A stretch of DNA of 64,000 nucleotides, taken from the NCBI RefSeq assembly GCF_020857975.1, contig NZ_JACWUO010000005.1:186001-250000 (forward strand). Reading direction: 5' to 3'. The stretch is from Stenotrophomonas rhizophila (lineage in GTDB: Bacteria > Pseudomonadota > Gammaproteobacteria > Xanthomonadales > Xanthomonadaceae). The notes below the pieces were generated by a model. The model did no database searches. It was not told the DNA's origin and saw nothing but the letters and a program-made list of their open reading frames with translations. Positions 1 through 9,400 of the stretch are shown one piece after another. Position 1 is the stretch's first letter. The number at the start of each line of letters is the position of its first letter. The position numbers and the translations under genes were made by a program.

Positions 1-37
1 GGGGCCGGCAGCGGATGGCCGGGCCATAATGCGATTT

Positions 38-66
38 ATTCCCCATTTGGCCAAAAGGCGTATAGT
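38..66 (+). promoter_or_regulatory. Promoter and putative autoregulatory operator of the toxin-antitoxin pair
   Basis: A perfect 10-bp palindrome, TTTGGCCAAA (46-55), lies just upstream of a good -10 hexamer, TATAGT (61-66). A weak AT-rich -35 region is near 37-42. Phd/YefM antitoxins usually bind short palindromes over their own promoter, so this is the likely operator. The assignment rests on position and symmetry only. Confidence 0.5.
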
Positions 67-93
67 GGCCCCATTCCCTCCGTGGAGCCTGCC

Positions 94-435
94 ATGACCC
101 TGCCACTGGACCTGCCCGGCCTGGAGAAGGCCACCGCCTCCTCGGTGAAGACCCGCGGCTGGCCGAGCCTGATGCGTACTGTCCGCGAGAAGCAGGCGCT
201 GGTCATCACCAACCACAACCACCCCGAAGCGGTGATCGTGGACATCAAGGCCTACCAGGAACTGCTGGCCAAGGCCGCCGGCACCGACAGCGGCACCCGC
301 GCCGCTGACCTGGAGCGCCTGCGTGCCCGGTTCGATACCCAGCTGGCCAGCCTGGACCGCGATGGCGGGCTGGGCAAGGTGCTGGGCCAGCCGATCCGCC
401 GCGGCCGCAAGGTCACCCTCGGCCAGCCGCTCTGA
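94..435 (+). CDS. Phd/YefM-family type II antitoxin
   Basis: A 113-residue protein whose central segment (about residues 20-60, including VITNHNHPEAVIVDIKAYQ) has the Phd/YefM DNA-binding fold pattern. In that family the N-terminal half dimerises and binds the operator, and the C-terminal tail covers the toxin; here the tail is basic (RRGRKVTLGQ). I chose ATG at 94 because GGAG (84-87) sits 6 nt upstream; an in-frame GTG at 82 is an alternative. The kinase-like toxin gene follows 3 bp after the stop, so the two are almost certainly co-transcribed. The antitoxin should neutralise that toxin and repress the shared promoter. Confidence 0.8.
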   Translation: MTLPLDLPGLEKATASSVKTRGWPSLMRTVREKQALVITNHNHPEAVIVDIKAYQELLAKAAGTDSGTRAADLERLRARFDTQLASLDRDGGLGKVLGQPIRRGRKVTLGQPL

Positions 436-438
436 CCG

Positions 439-1062
439 ATGGGGCGGATTCTGGTGCTGGCCGGCGTCAACGGCGCCGGCAAAAGTTCGCTGTTGGGCAC
501 ATGGCTGGAACAGGAGGGGCTGTCCTGGTTCAACCCGGACAGCTTCACCCGTGCCCTGGTCGATGCCGGCTGGGAACTCGGCGAGGCCAATGCGGCGGCC
601 TGGAACGAAGGCGCGCGACGCCTGCGCCAGGCGATCGCCGATGGCAGCGACTTCGCCTTCGAAACCACCCTGGGCGGCAACACCATCCCGCAGTTGCTGC
701 GCCAGGCCTGCCAGAGCCATGAGGTGGCGATCTGGTTCTGCGGCCTGGACAGCGTGGAACTGCATATCGCCCGCGTCGCGGCGCGCGTGGCCGGCGGCGG
801 CCACGACATTCCGCACGACAAGATCCGCGCCCGCTTTGATACCGCGCGCGAAAACCTGATCGATCTGCTGCCGCACCTGGCCGAACTGCATGTCTACGAC
901 AACAGCGCGCCGGCCGATGCCCAGGGCAGGGTGGAACCGCTGCCGCTGCTGCAGGTCGATCGCAGCGGGTTGCACTACCCGGTATCGGTGGCCGAACTGC
1001 TGCATACCCCGGACTGGGCCAAGCCGATCGTGATGCGCGCGATGGAACTGCACGGCGGGTAG
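439..1062 (+). CDS. Zeta-toxin-like P-loop kinase (toxin partner)
   Basis: A 207-residue P-loop protein with a Walker A motif, GVNGAGKS (residues 9-16), near the N-terminus, followed by acidic and aromatic residues (WFNPDSF) and the FETTLGG segment typical of zeta-toxin/PezT-like kinases. Known zeta toxins phosphorylate UDP-N-acetyl-sugars and block peptidoglycan synthesis; substrate use here is inferred from the family. The length is that of a compact single-domain zeta kinase. It lies 3 bp after a Phd-type antitoxin instead of an epsilon or PezA antitoxin, so this is a mixed-type module. Its TAG stop codon is inside the GTAG head of a short palindromic repeat. Confidence 0.8.
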   Translation: MGRILVLAGVNGAGKSSLLGTWLEQEGLSWFNPDSFTRALVDAGWELGEANAAAWNEGARRLRQAIADGSDFAFETTLGGNTIPQLLRQACQSHEVAIWFCGLDSVELHIARVAARVAGGGHDIPHDKIRARFDTARENLIDLLPHLAELHVYDNSAPADAQGRVEPLPLLQVDRSGLHYPVSVAELLHTPDWAKPIVMRAMELHGG

Positions 1063-1081
1063 GTCCGAGCCACGCTCGGAC
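1059..1081 (+). repeat. SMAG-like GTAG-headed palindrome, copy 1
   Basis: GTAG (1059-1062) is followed by an 8-bp perfect stem, GTCCGAGC (1063-1070) / GCTCGGAC (1074-1081), with a 3-nt loop. A GTAG head plus short stem matches the SMAG elements of Stenotrophomonas maltophilia. The TAG inside the head is the stop codon of the toxin gene. A partial copy lacking a clean stem is visible at about 1094-1108. Confidence 0.8.
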
Positions 1082-1113
1082 ACCGTGCGGCGGATAGGTC
1101 CGAACCAGCAGCG

Positions 1114-1136
1114 GTAGGTCCGAGCCATGCTCGGAC
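1114..1136 (+). repeat. SMAG-like GTAG-headed palindrome, copy 2
   Basis: GTAG (1114-1117) plus the stem GTCCGAGC (1118-1125) / GCTCGGAC (1129-1136), loop cat. It is in the same orientation as copy 1 and 55 bp downstream; the two differ in only one loop base. The pair probably forms mRNA-end hairpins after the toxin gene. Confidence 0.8.
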
Positions 1137-1256
1137 AACGCCATGCCCGAACGAAGCGCATCCAACCATGGGTCGGATCCACCGGCCATGCCGGCATGGG
1201 GCCAAAAACCCCCGCATGCTAGAGTCGGAGTAAACGCCGGTACGACGGATGTAGCC

Positions 1257-2060
1257 ATGAAACACAGCGCAGCAGGTACCGCACCGCCAACAGGCGAAGG
1301 CCGGCGCCTGCCGATCGGGCCGGACAGCCCGGTGTTGTGCCGGGCGCGCGAGTATCCAGCCGGCACCGTGATCGGCCTGCACCATCATCCCGATCGTCAT
1401 CAACTGGTCTACGCCGAAACCGGAGTGCTGGTGGTACAGGCCGGCGTGGGGCGCTGGGTGGTGCCCAGCACGCGCGCGATCTGGATGCCGGCCGGGACCG
1501 GGCACAAGGTCAGCTGCATCGGTGCGGTGAGCATGCGCAGCCTGTACATCCTGCCGCAGGCCATCGCCCAGCCGCCGGCGGCGGCATCGACGGTATCGGT
1601 TACGCCGTTGCTGGCGGCGCTGATCCACGCCGCGGCGCAGATCGCCCAGCCTTATCGGGCCGACACCCGCGATGGCCGGTTGATGCAGTTGATCCTGGAT
1701 GAACTGCAGACCCTGCCGGTATTGCCGCTGCACCTGCCGCAACCCACCGACCCGCGGCTGCAGGCGATCGGCCACCAGTTCGAGACTGCCCCGGACGACG
1801 CCTCCACCCTGCAGGACTGGGCGCTGCGCCTGGGGGTGGACGTCAAGACCATCCAGCGGCTGTGCACGCGCGAACTGGGCATGACCTTCGGGCAATGGCG
1901 GCAGCAGGCGCGGCTGCTGCGTGCGCTGGAACGCCTGGCGCATGGCGACAAGGTCATCGATGTGGCGCTGTCGCTGGGCTATGCCAGCCCCAGCGCGTTC
2001 ACCGCGATGTTCAAGAAGCGGTTCGGGCAACTGCCCAGTCGGTTCTTCCAGCAGCCCTAG
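1257..2060 (+). CDS. AraC-family transcriptional regulator (N-terminal cupin, C-terminal HTH)
   Basis: A 267-residue protein. The N-terminal part (about residues 35-100) has a cupin-like HHHPDRHQLVY stretch, and the C-terminal ~80 residues are an AraC double helix-turn-helix ending in GYASPSAFTAMFKKRFGQLP, the conserved second recognition region. Such regulators sense a small effector through the cupin and activate nearby promoters. ATG 1257 starts the recognisable protein; the frame is open upstream to 1143 but that part is low-complexity and overlaps repeat-derived sequence. It is convergent with the MFS transporter: the two stop codons overlap in a shared CTAG (2057-2060). That gene is the natural candidate target, although its promoter is 1.2 kb away. 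Confidence 0.88.
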   Translation: MKHSAAGTAPPTGEGRRLPIGPDSPVLCRAREYPAGTVIGLHHHPDRHQLVYAETGVLVVQAGVGRWVVPSTRAIWMPAGTGHKVSCIGAVSMRSLYILPQAIAQPPAAASTVSVTPLLAALIHAAAQIAQPYRADTRDGRLMQLILDELQTLPVLPLHLPQPTDPRLQAIGHQFETAPDDASTLQDWALRLGVDVKTIQRLCTRELGMTFGQWRQQARLLRALERLAHGDKVIDVALSLGYASPSAFTAMFKKRFGQLPSRFFQQP

Positions 2061-3277
2061 TGTGGCCTGGTCCTGGGCAGGAAGGCGGTGGCCAAGCCCA
2101 GCAGCGGCAGGTAGGAGGTGAAGTGGTAGACCCAGACGATGCCGTGCGCGTCGGCCAGTTTGCCCAGGCCGGCCGCGGCGATGCCGCCGATGCCGAACAT
2201 CAGCCCGAACATCAGGCCCGACACCATGCCGACCCGGCCGGGCACCGCTTCCTGCGCGTACACCACCAGCGCGGCGAAGGCCGAGGACATCACCAGTCCG
2301 ATCAGCACCGCCAGGATCGCGGTGCCGGCCAGGTTGGCATAGGGCAGGGCGAGCGCGAACGGGGCCACGCCCAGGAACGAAATCCAGATCACCGCCTTGC
2401 GCCCGATGCGGTCGCCGACCGGGCCGCCGATGAAGGTGCCCAGCGCGACCGAGGCCAGGAAGATGAAAAGGAACAGCTGGCTGTGCTGCACGCTGAGGTG
2501 GAAGCGTTCGATCAGGTAGAAGGTGAAGTAGTTGGTGAACGAGGCGATGTAGACGAACTTGGCGAACATCAGCACGCAGATCACCGCGACCGCCTGCACC
2601 ACCTGGCCCCGGTCCAGGCCGGTGGCGCGGTTGCGCGACAGGCTGCCCATCGCAGCCTGGCCGTGGCGCACGCTCCAGCGGGTCAGGCGCAGCAGCACGC
2701 CAATGGCCAGCGCGGCGCCGAGCATGAACCAGGCAATTGCACGCTGCCCGTGTGGAATCACCACTGCGGCCGCCAGCAACGGACCGATCGCCGAGCCGGT
2801 ATTGCCGCCCACCTGGAAGGTGGACTGGGCGGTGCCAAAGCGCCCGCCCGAGGCCATCCGCGCCACCCGCGAGGCTTCGGGGTGGAAGGTGGCCGAGCCG
2901 ATGCCGATTACCGCGGCAGCCACCAGCAGCATTTCGTAACGCGTGGCCAGCGCCATCATGGCGATGCCGACCAGGGTGGCGGCCATGCCCGACGGCAACA
3001 GGTAGGGCAGCGGGCGCTTGTCGGTATACATGCCCACCCAGGGCTGCAGCAGCGAGGCGGTGATCTGGTAGACCAGCCCGATCATGCCGATCTGGCCGAA
3101 GCTCAACGCGAATTCGCTCTTGAACATCGGGTACACCGCCGGCAGCACGGCCTGGATCATGTCGTTGAGCAGGTGCGCGAACGCCGCGGCACCGACGATG
3201 CGCAGCGCGAAGCCCTGCTGGGGCGTGGCGGTGGCAAGGGGAGGGAGGGTTGTGGTGGTGGTGGCGTCTGTAGGCAT
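2057..3277 (-). CDS. MFS transporter, fosmidomycin-resistance (Fsr) type
   Basis: A 406-residue, strongly hydrophobic protein with about 12 membrane segments. The segment around FAHLLNDMIQAVLPAVYP, the QPWVGMYTDKRP loop between helices 2 and 3, and GSATFHPEASRVAR match the Fsr-like drug:H+ antiporter subgroup of the major facilitator superfamily, which exports fosmidomycin and related compounds from the inner membrane. ATG 3277 (MPTDAT) is preferred; an upstream start at 3301 in the same frame is possible, and neither has a clear ribosome-binding site. The gene is convergent with the AraC regulator and its promoter must lie in 3278-3590. Confidence 0.88.
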   Translation of the reverse strand: MPTDATTTTTLPPLATATPQQGFALRIVGAAAFAHLLNDMIQAVLPAVYPMFKSEFALSFGQIGMIGLVYQITASLLQPWVGMYTDKRPLPYLLPSGMAATLVGIAMMALATRYEMLLVAAAVIGIGSATFHPEASRVARMASGGRFGTAQSTFQVGGNTGSAIGPLLAAAVVIPHGQRAIAWFMLGAALAIGVLLRLTRWSVRHGQAAMGSLSRNRATGLDRGQVVQAVAVICVLMFAKFVYIASFTNYFTFYLIERFHLSVQHSQLFLFIFLASVALGTFIGGPVGDRIGRKAVIWISFLGVAPFALALPYANLAGTAILAVLIGLVMSSAFAALVVYAQEAVPGRVGMVSGLMFGLMFGIGGIAAAGLGKLADAHGIVWVYHFTSYLPLLGLATAFLPRTRPH

Positions 3278-3590
3278 CGGTAGCAACGACTCGCAAGGCA
3301 ATCCGGATCGCAGTGCGCCTGCCTGCCGTGGCAGGACGCAGGCCGCCGGGGTCCGGGTGGGGAGGGCGAAGCGGCAAGCCTAGGGCGTGCCGGGATTGCC
3401 GTCTCACGCGATATGGGCGCCGGTCGTCGCGATTTGGACATCGCGCTGGAGCTGGCCCCTTGCCGATCAGCGCGCAGGTACCGGCAGCCAGCAGTGCGCC
3501 GGACAATACGGGGGATGCGCGCACGCCGACGAGGCGATGGCGACAGCGGCGCGCGCGTCGGAACATGTTTCCAGCAGTTCAATAAAACTC
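3278..3590. other. Intergenic region upstream of the MFS gene
   Basis: About 310 bp without a convincing gene; it should hold the leftward promoter of the MFS gene. The only low-GC patch is at 3578-3594, with the inverted pentamers CAATA (3580-3584) and TATTG (3592-3596) just after the acyltransferase stop. Confidence 0.5.
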
Positions 3591-5606
3591 CTATTGCGTC
3601 TCTCGGCCGTCCGCGCCGAGCGGCACGCCCCACACCCGCAGCAGCATCTGAATGAAGTCGGCCGCCAGCACGCGGTTGCCGTGACCGCTGAGGTGGTCGG
3701 CATCGAAGTACAGCGGCAGCCCGTCGGCGTCGAATGCCGAGCAGGTCGCGCCGGGGCACAGCAGCGGGAACGGATCCCATACGGTCAGCTGCGGGTAATG
3801 GTCCTGCAACTGCTGCAGCTGCTGCAACTGGTCGGCGCGCAGGGCCAGCAGTTGCGCGCGGGACACCTCCAGGCCCGGGGCGCAGACCGGATTGATCCGG
3901 TTGAACCAGTCCGAGCACCGGTTGGCCGAGGCCTTGAACAACGGCTTTGGCGCATCGATCACCACCTGCAGCCCGGCGGCCTGCAGGCGCCGCAGCACGG
4001 CATGGGCAGAGTTCATCGCCGCGTCGTGATGGCCGCGGTCCAGTTCGGCGAAGACCGCTGCCCAGGTCGCGGCGGAGTCGCCGGACCAGTCGCGGCCGGC
4101 CAGTTCAGGCATGCGCAGCGAGGCCAGCAATACCATGTCGCCCGGCTTGGCCGCCGCCTCGATCGCCCGCAGCGCGGTCTCGCGGCGGTCGGCGCAGTCG
4201 GGCGGGTCGGCGCCGATCAGCCGCACCACGCCACAGCCACCGTGCTCGTATTCGATTACCTCCACGCCCAGCTGCACCTGAACCTGCCTGAGCATGGTGC
4301 GGTAGGCGGCGGTGTGCGAATCGCCCAACGCGAACAGCTGGCGGCCCTGCAGTTGCGGCGCGTTGATCGGCTGCGCCGACGACGGCGGCGCGTGCCGGTA
4401 GGCCATCCAGGTGTAGGTATCGGCGGTGCGGCTGAGCGAGAGCTGGTCGGGGTTCTCGCTGATCCAGCGGGCGCCCGGCATCGCCACTGCCAGGACGGCC
4501 ACAGCGGCCGTGGCGGTCACCCAGCTACGCCGCTGCAATACACTGCGGCCAGTGCGGATCGGCGTTTCGATGCAATGGTACGACGCTGCGGCCAGGCCCA
4601 GTACCAGCAGCGGGTAGGCCAGCTGCACGGCCAGCAGTTCAAAGCCTACCGTCCAGCGGATGAACACCGCCACCGGCCAATGCCACAGATACAGCGAGTA
4701 CGACAGCCGGCCCAGGTAGCCGGCCACGCGCGTGTGCAGCAATACGTGCAGCAGCGGCGGCGAGCCGGTGCCGGGCAGCACCAGCGCGGTGATCATCAGC
4801 AGCGTCCCGGTCACGGTGGCCAATGCCCACGGCATCGGGAAGCGGGCCGCGTCGGCACGCAGGAAGCCAGCCAGCAGCAGGCCCAACCCGGCCAGCATCA
4901 GCACGGTCAGCGTACCACCGGTGCGCGCCTGCAGTGGCCGGCGGCGCAGCAGCTGGTACAGCAGCGCACCGGCGGCCAGTTCCCAGAAACGCGACGGCAG
5001 CAGGTAGAACGCCGCCAGCGGATCATGTGCACTCTGCACCGCGCTGGTCGCCAGCGAGGCCAGCGCCAGCACCGGCAGCAGTGCCCACAGCGCCGGGATG
5101 CGCTGCCGGTGGCGCAGCCACAGGTACCAGATGCCCGGGAACAGCAGGTAGAACTGTTCCTCCACGCCCAGCGACCAGGTATGCAGGTAGGGGTTCAACT
5201 CAACGCTGGGCGAAAAATAGGTATCGGTGTTGAAGGCCAGCACGAAATTGCTCAGGCCCAGGAAGGCGGCCAGGCCGGTGCGGTTGTTCTGCTCGCTCAG
5301 CCAGACCTGCGGCAGCAGCATCGCCGACAGCACGAAGCTCACCGCCACTACCACCAGCAATGCCGGCAGCAGGCGCAACAGGCGGCGCCGGTAGAAGCCG
5401 AACAGGTAGTCGGCAAAGCCGGTGCTGTTGCGCTCGGACAATGACTGGCTGATCACAAAGCCGGAGATCACGAAGAACATGTCCACGCCGGTGAATCCGC
5501 CCGGCAGCAGTGACAGATAATCGGCGTGGTAGACCAGCACCGCCAGCACTGCGATCGCACGCAGGCCGTCAATACCGGGGATGTAGCCGGAAGCAGGTTT
5601 GAGCAT
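3591..5606 (-). CDS. OafA/YrhL-like membrane acyltransferase with C-terminal SGNH domain
   Basis: A 671-residue protein. The N-terminal ~370 residues form an acyltransferase-3 domain with about 10-11 membrane helices; the marker motifs IDGLRAIAVL, the catalytic-type histidine in LVYHADY, and FFVISGFVIS are all present. The periplasmic C-terminal part is an SGNH esterase-like domain with block I GDSH (near residue 427) and a C-terminal DADH motif (near residue 635). Proteins of this layout transfer acetyl groups across the inner membrane onto LPS O-antigen, peptidoglycan or exopolysaccharide; the acceptor cannot be told here. I chose ATG 5606 because AGAGGA precedes it at good spacing; ATG 5624 is an alternative without a ribosome-binding site. 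No glycan cluster is adjacent. Confidence 0.87.
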   Translation of the reverse strand: MLKPASGYIPGIDGLRAIAVLAVLVYHADYLSLLPGGFTGVDMFFVISGFVISQSLSERNSTGFADYLFGFYRRRLLRLLPALLVVVAVSFVLSAMLLPQVWLSEQNNRTGLAAFLGLSNFVLAFNTDTYFSPSVELNPYLHTWSLGVEEQFYLLFPGIWYLWLRHRQRIPALWALLPVLALASLATSAVQSAHDPLAAFYLLPSRFWELAAGALLYQLLRRRPLQARTGGTLTVLMLAGLGLLLAGFLRADAARFPMPWALATVTGTLLMITALVLPGTGSPPLLHVLLHTRVAGYLGRLSYSLYLWHWPVAVFIRWTVGFELLAVQLAYPLLVLGLAAASYHCIETPIRTGRSVLQRRSWVTATAAVAVLAVAMPGARWISENPDQLSLSRTADTYTWMAYRHAPPSSAQPINAPQLQGRQLFALGDSHTAAYRTMLRQVQVQLGVEVIEYEHGGCGVVRLIGADPPDCADRRETALRAIEAAAKPGDMVLLASLRMPELAGRDWSGDSAATWAAVFAELDRGHHDAAMNSAHAVLRRLQAAGLQVVIDAPKPLFKASANRCSDWFNRINPVCAPGLEVSRAQLLALRADQLQQLQQLQDHYPQLTVWDPFPLLCPGATCSAFDADGLPLYFDADHLSGHGNRVLAADFIQMLLRVWGVPLGADGRETQ

Positions 5607-6421
5607 GCGCGAATCCTCTGACATGGACGGGCCGTACTGCAGCACCAAGGCGGCCCAGCCTAGTCCGCGTTCGCAATGACAGGAACCATGTCCACGGTCC
5701 GCGTTGGGCGCGGATAAAGCTGGCGCGCGCGCGGCTCCGCGCCGAATGCGTCATGCAGTGCTGGTCGCGGCGAGCGCGCGCACCGCTGCGGCAGGCGGCA
5801 TGTCCGCAGCGACGGGCGTTGGCGCGGTGCAGGATGGGCGGCAGGCATTGCCGCACCGCACCAATCCGTGGCAATGCGCATCTACTACAGAACATCTATC
5901 AGGCAAATCGATTCAATAATTCAATCAACGTTTCGTGTCCAGGTGCGCCTGCATGACCATGCATGGCGACGTGCCGACGCCGCAGCCGGCATCGCCTGGG
6001 CCGCGTCCGGGCCGGCCCGGCCAGATCGACCTGGATGTACTGCATGCGCCGATGCAGGCTGGCGCCGCCCCGGCGGTGTCCGCTGCGCCGCCGAGTATCC
6101 CTGCGGTCGCTATGCACCGTTGGCCGCAGGGTCGGGCGAGTGTAGGCATGGGCAGGCGGGGAAAGGGGGCGGATATGCGACGGTTCTGACGACGCTGCGG
6201 CGCAGCGGTCGGTTTTCCGGGACTATTCACGCAGGATGCTCGGCGAACCGGACCCGCACTTGGCGGCGTCAACCAGGCTCACCCTATACAGCGGCGCAAA
6301 ATGATTGAATAGCTCAATAAATGCCAAGGGCAGGCATGGCAAGGCGTTGTGGCCGCGGTCTCGGCTCCCGTCGGCCATCCAGCCCGCGGCCACACAACTC
6401 TTTCCGGGGGAAAACGACACC
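5607..6421. other. Long intergenic region between acyltransferase and hybrid kinase
   Basis: About 815 bp of divergent spacer. Short open frames exist (for example 5953-6189, +) but none has a recognisable domain or a good ribosome-binding site. Two AT-rich related elements stand out against the high-GC background: one at 5910-5926 (GATTCAATAATTCAATC) and one at 6303-6320, which contains ATTGA/TCAAT as a perfect inverted repeat (6304-6308 / 6314-6318). They may be promoter or operator parts for the divergent genes. Confidence 0.45.
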
Positions 6422-9400
6422 ATGTTCGGGACTGGGCGCAAATGCGTGCTGTTGATCGGGGCGCTGGCGGTTTTCGCCACGTCGGCGGCGCCAGCCGTAT
6501 CCCCGGCAGGCGCGCGGGGCGCACCGACGACCGCGCCGCCGCTGGTACTGGGCGCGCAGCAACGGGCCTGGCTGGACGCCCACCCGCGCATCGTACTGGG
6601 CACCGCCGGGCTGAACTGGGCGCCGTTCGAGTACCTGCAGGACGGCCAGCTCAAGGGCATGGGCATCGACTACTTGCAGGCATTGGCGCCGATGCTGGGA
6701 GTAAAGGTCACCGTCAAGGTATATCCGGATCTGGAGGCCTTGATCGAGGCCACCTGTGCCGGCCAGATCGATGTGGTCATCAATGTCGCGCTGACCGCCG
6801 CGCGCACTCGTTGCATGGTATTCACCGACGCCTATGTCGAAATCCCGGTGGCCCTGGTTGGGCGCAAGCATGACCAGCGGGTGGTGCAGGATCCGGACCT
6901 GAAACACCTGCAGCTGGTCACCGAACGCGGCTTTCCCACCTCGTCGGTGGCGCGCCTGCGCTATCCCGATGCCGAACACGTAGTGGCCCCCACCACCGGG
7001 GAGGCGCTGCGCATGGTGGCCGATGGCCGTGCCGACGCGTACCTGGGCAACCCCTACGTGGCCGCCGCCTTCATCAGCACGCACCGCGAGTATGCGTTGA
7101 GCCTGGCGCGGCAGAGCGACGTACCGTTAGACAGCCTGCATTTCGCAGTGCCCAATGCCAAGCAGCGACTCGCCGAGGCATTAGATCAAGCCATGGCGCA
7201 TACCACCCACGCCGAACAACAGGCACTGCACTCGCGCTGGCTACCGCCGCTGGATTGGGGGCGGCAGGGTCGCCCCCTGTTGAGTGCGCGCGAACAGGCT
7301 GCGCTGGCGCAGCCGGTACGCATGGGCTTTGCGCCGAACGCCGCGCCGGTCTCGTTCCTGGACGCGGCCGGCTCGCCCAGCGGTCTGACCGAGGACTACC
7401 TGGAGCGGTTTCGCGCCCTGGGTGCCACCTTGAACATGGTGCCGGTGCGCGACTGGCGCGAGATCCGCGACATGATGCACAGCGGCCAGCTCGACGCGGT
7501 GATGGGCATCCCCGAGGACGGCATGGCCGCGGGCAAGGGCTGGGTGTTCAGCCGCCCATTCCTGACCGTGGCCAATGTGATCGTGACCCGCCGCAACGGC
7601 GAGACCGTGCTGGAAATGCGTGATCTGAACGAGCTGCGGGTGGTGCTCAGCGACCGCGAGCGGTTGCAGCCGCGCCTGCTGGCGCAGGCGCCGCGCGCGC
7701 GGGTGCTGGATGCACGCAGCACCGGGCAGGCACTGGAAATGGTGCAGTCCGGCCAAGCCGATGCCTATATCGGCAGCCTGGCCATCGTCGATCGGCTGCT
7801 GCGCGAGCGGCATAGCGGCGACCTGCAGATCGCCGCACCCACCGATATCGAAGACCGCCTGACGCTGGGCGTGCGCGAGCAGTACGCGCCGCTGGTGAGC
7901 AGCTTCGACCGCATGCTGATGGGCATGTCGCCGCGCGAACGCGAGGCGATCCGCAGCGACTGGCTGGCTGTGGAATACCGCAGTGGACTGGACTGGCGCC
8001 GGCTGCTGCGCTGGCTGGCGCCACTGCTGATGGTGCTGGCCACCGCGCTGGTGGTGCATGGGGTAGGGCACTGGCGGCTGCGCCGGGAAGTGCGCCAACG
8101 CCGCCGCGCAGAGCAGCGCCTGGAAGAGGTCACCGACAACCTGCCGGCGGTGGTCTACCAGTTGCAGCGGGACGTGCACGGCGACCTGTCGTTTCCGCTC
8201 ATTGTCGGCGACATGATGGCCTTGTTCGGGATTGAGGCCGAACAGGCCATGCGCAATGGACGCGACTTGTTCGCGCGCGTGCATCCGGACGATCAGCAGC
8301 CACTGCAGCAGCTGTTGAGCGAGGCGGCCAACGGTTTCCTGCCGATCGATACCCGGCTCCGCGCGCACGGCGCGGCCGGCTGGCGCTGGGTCCGTTCGCG
8401 TGGCACGCCCTACCATGCCGACGACGGCAGCATCCGCTGGAGCGGATACTGGATCGACATCACCCAGGCGCAGGAGCAGGCCCTGGCCCTGGCCGAGGCC
8501 AAGGCCACCGCCGAACGTGCCACTGCCGCCAAGGCCGAATTCCTGGCCACCATGAGCCATGAAATCCGCACACCGATGAGCGGGGTGCTGGGCATGCTGG
8601 AGGTGCTCGAGGGCGCCGGCCTGACCCCGCCGCAACGGCAGGTACTGGGCGTGATCGACGAATCGGCGCGCATGCTGCGGCAGATCCTGGATGACATCCT
8701 GGATTTTTCCAAGATCGAGGCCGGTGGCCTGCAGCTGGCACCGTCGCCCACCGACATCCGCGCCACCGTGGCCAACGTGCATGCGCTGCTGGCGCCGCAG
8801 GCCAAGGCCAAGGAGCTGGCCTTCGATTGCCATATCGATGCCGAGATTGCCGGCCACCTGCTGGTAGATGGGTTGCGCCTGCGCCAGGTGCTGTTCAACC
8901 TGCTCAGCAACGCGATCAAGTTCACCGCGCAGGGCGGCATCCAGGTCATCGTCAGCCTGCTTGGGCACTACCACGGCCGCCAGCAGCTGCGCATCACCAT
9001 CGCCGATACCGGTATCGGCATCTCCGCCGAGGCCCAGCAGCGGTTGTTCCGCCCGTTCACCCAGGCCGAGACCAGCATCAGCAAGCACTATGGCGGCACC
9101 GGCCTGGGCCTGATCATCTGCCGGCGGCTGGCGGAGGCCATGCACGGCAGCATGCAGTTGAACAGCGTGCTGGGCCGCGGCACCAAGGTGCATGTGCAGC
9201 TGGAACTGGCGGTGGTGGACCCGATCACGGCCGACGCCGCCACCGGCCAGGACGCGGCCACCGCACAGTTCGCGCCGGGTCAGCGGGTGCTGGTGGTCGA
9301 GGACCATCCCACCAACCAGGCTCTGATGCGCTGGCGGATGCAGCAGCTGGGGCTGGATGCGGTGATCGCCGCCGAAGGCGCGGCCGGTCTGGCCGTGCTG

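Noticed and set aside
975..3566. An 863-codon minus-strand frame through the AraC and MFS genes
   Set aside because: Arginine- and alanine-rich shadow frame crossing two well-supported genes.
3578..3600. A possible fourth copy of the shared promoter block (shares CTCCTATTG with the 37801 copy)
   Set aside because: The TTGAC element is absent at the right offset, the spacing is off by one, and no gene lies downstream in that direction.
5953..6189. A ~78-codon plus-strand frame in the spacer before the kinase
   Set aside because: No ribosome-binding site and proline/arginine-biased composition like other shadow frames; no domain.
6305..6421. An upstream TTG start for the hybrid kinase
   Set aside because: It would add 39 residues before the signal peptide and has no ribosome-binding site; ATG 6422 has GGGGGA and starts a proper signal peptide.
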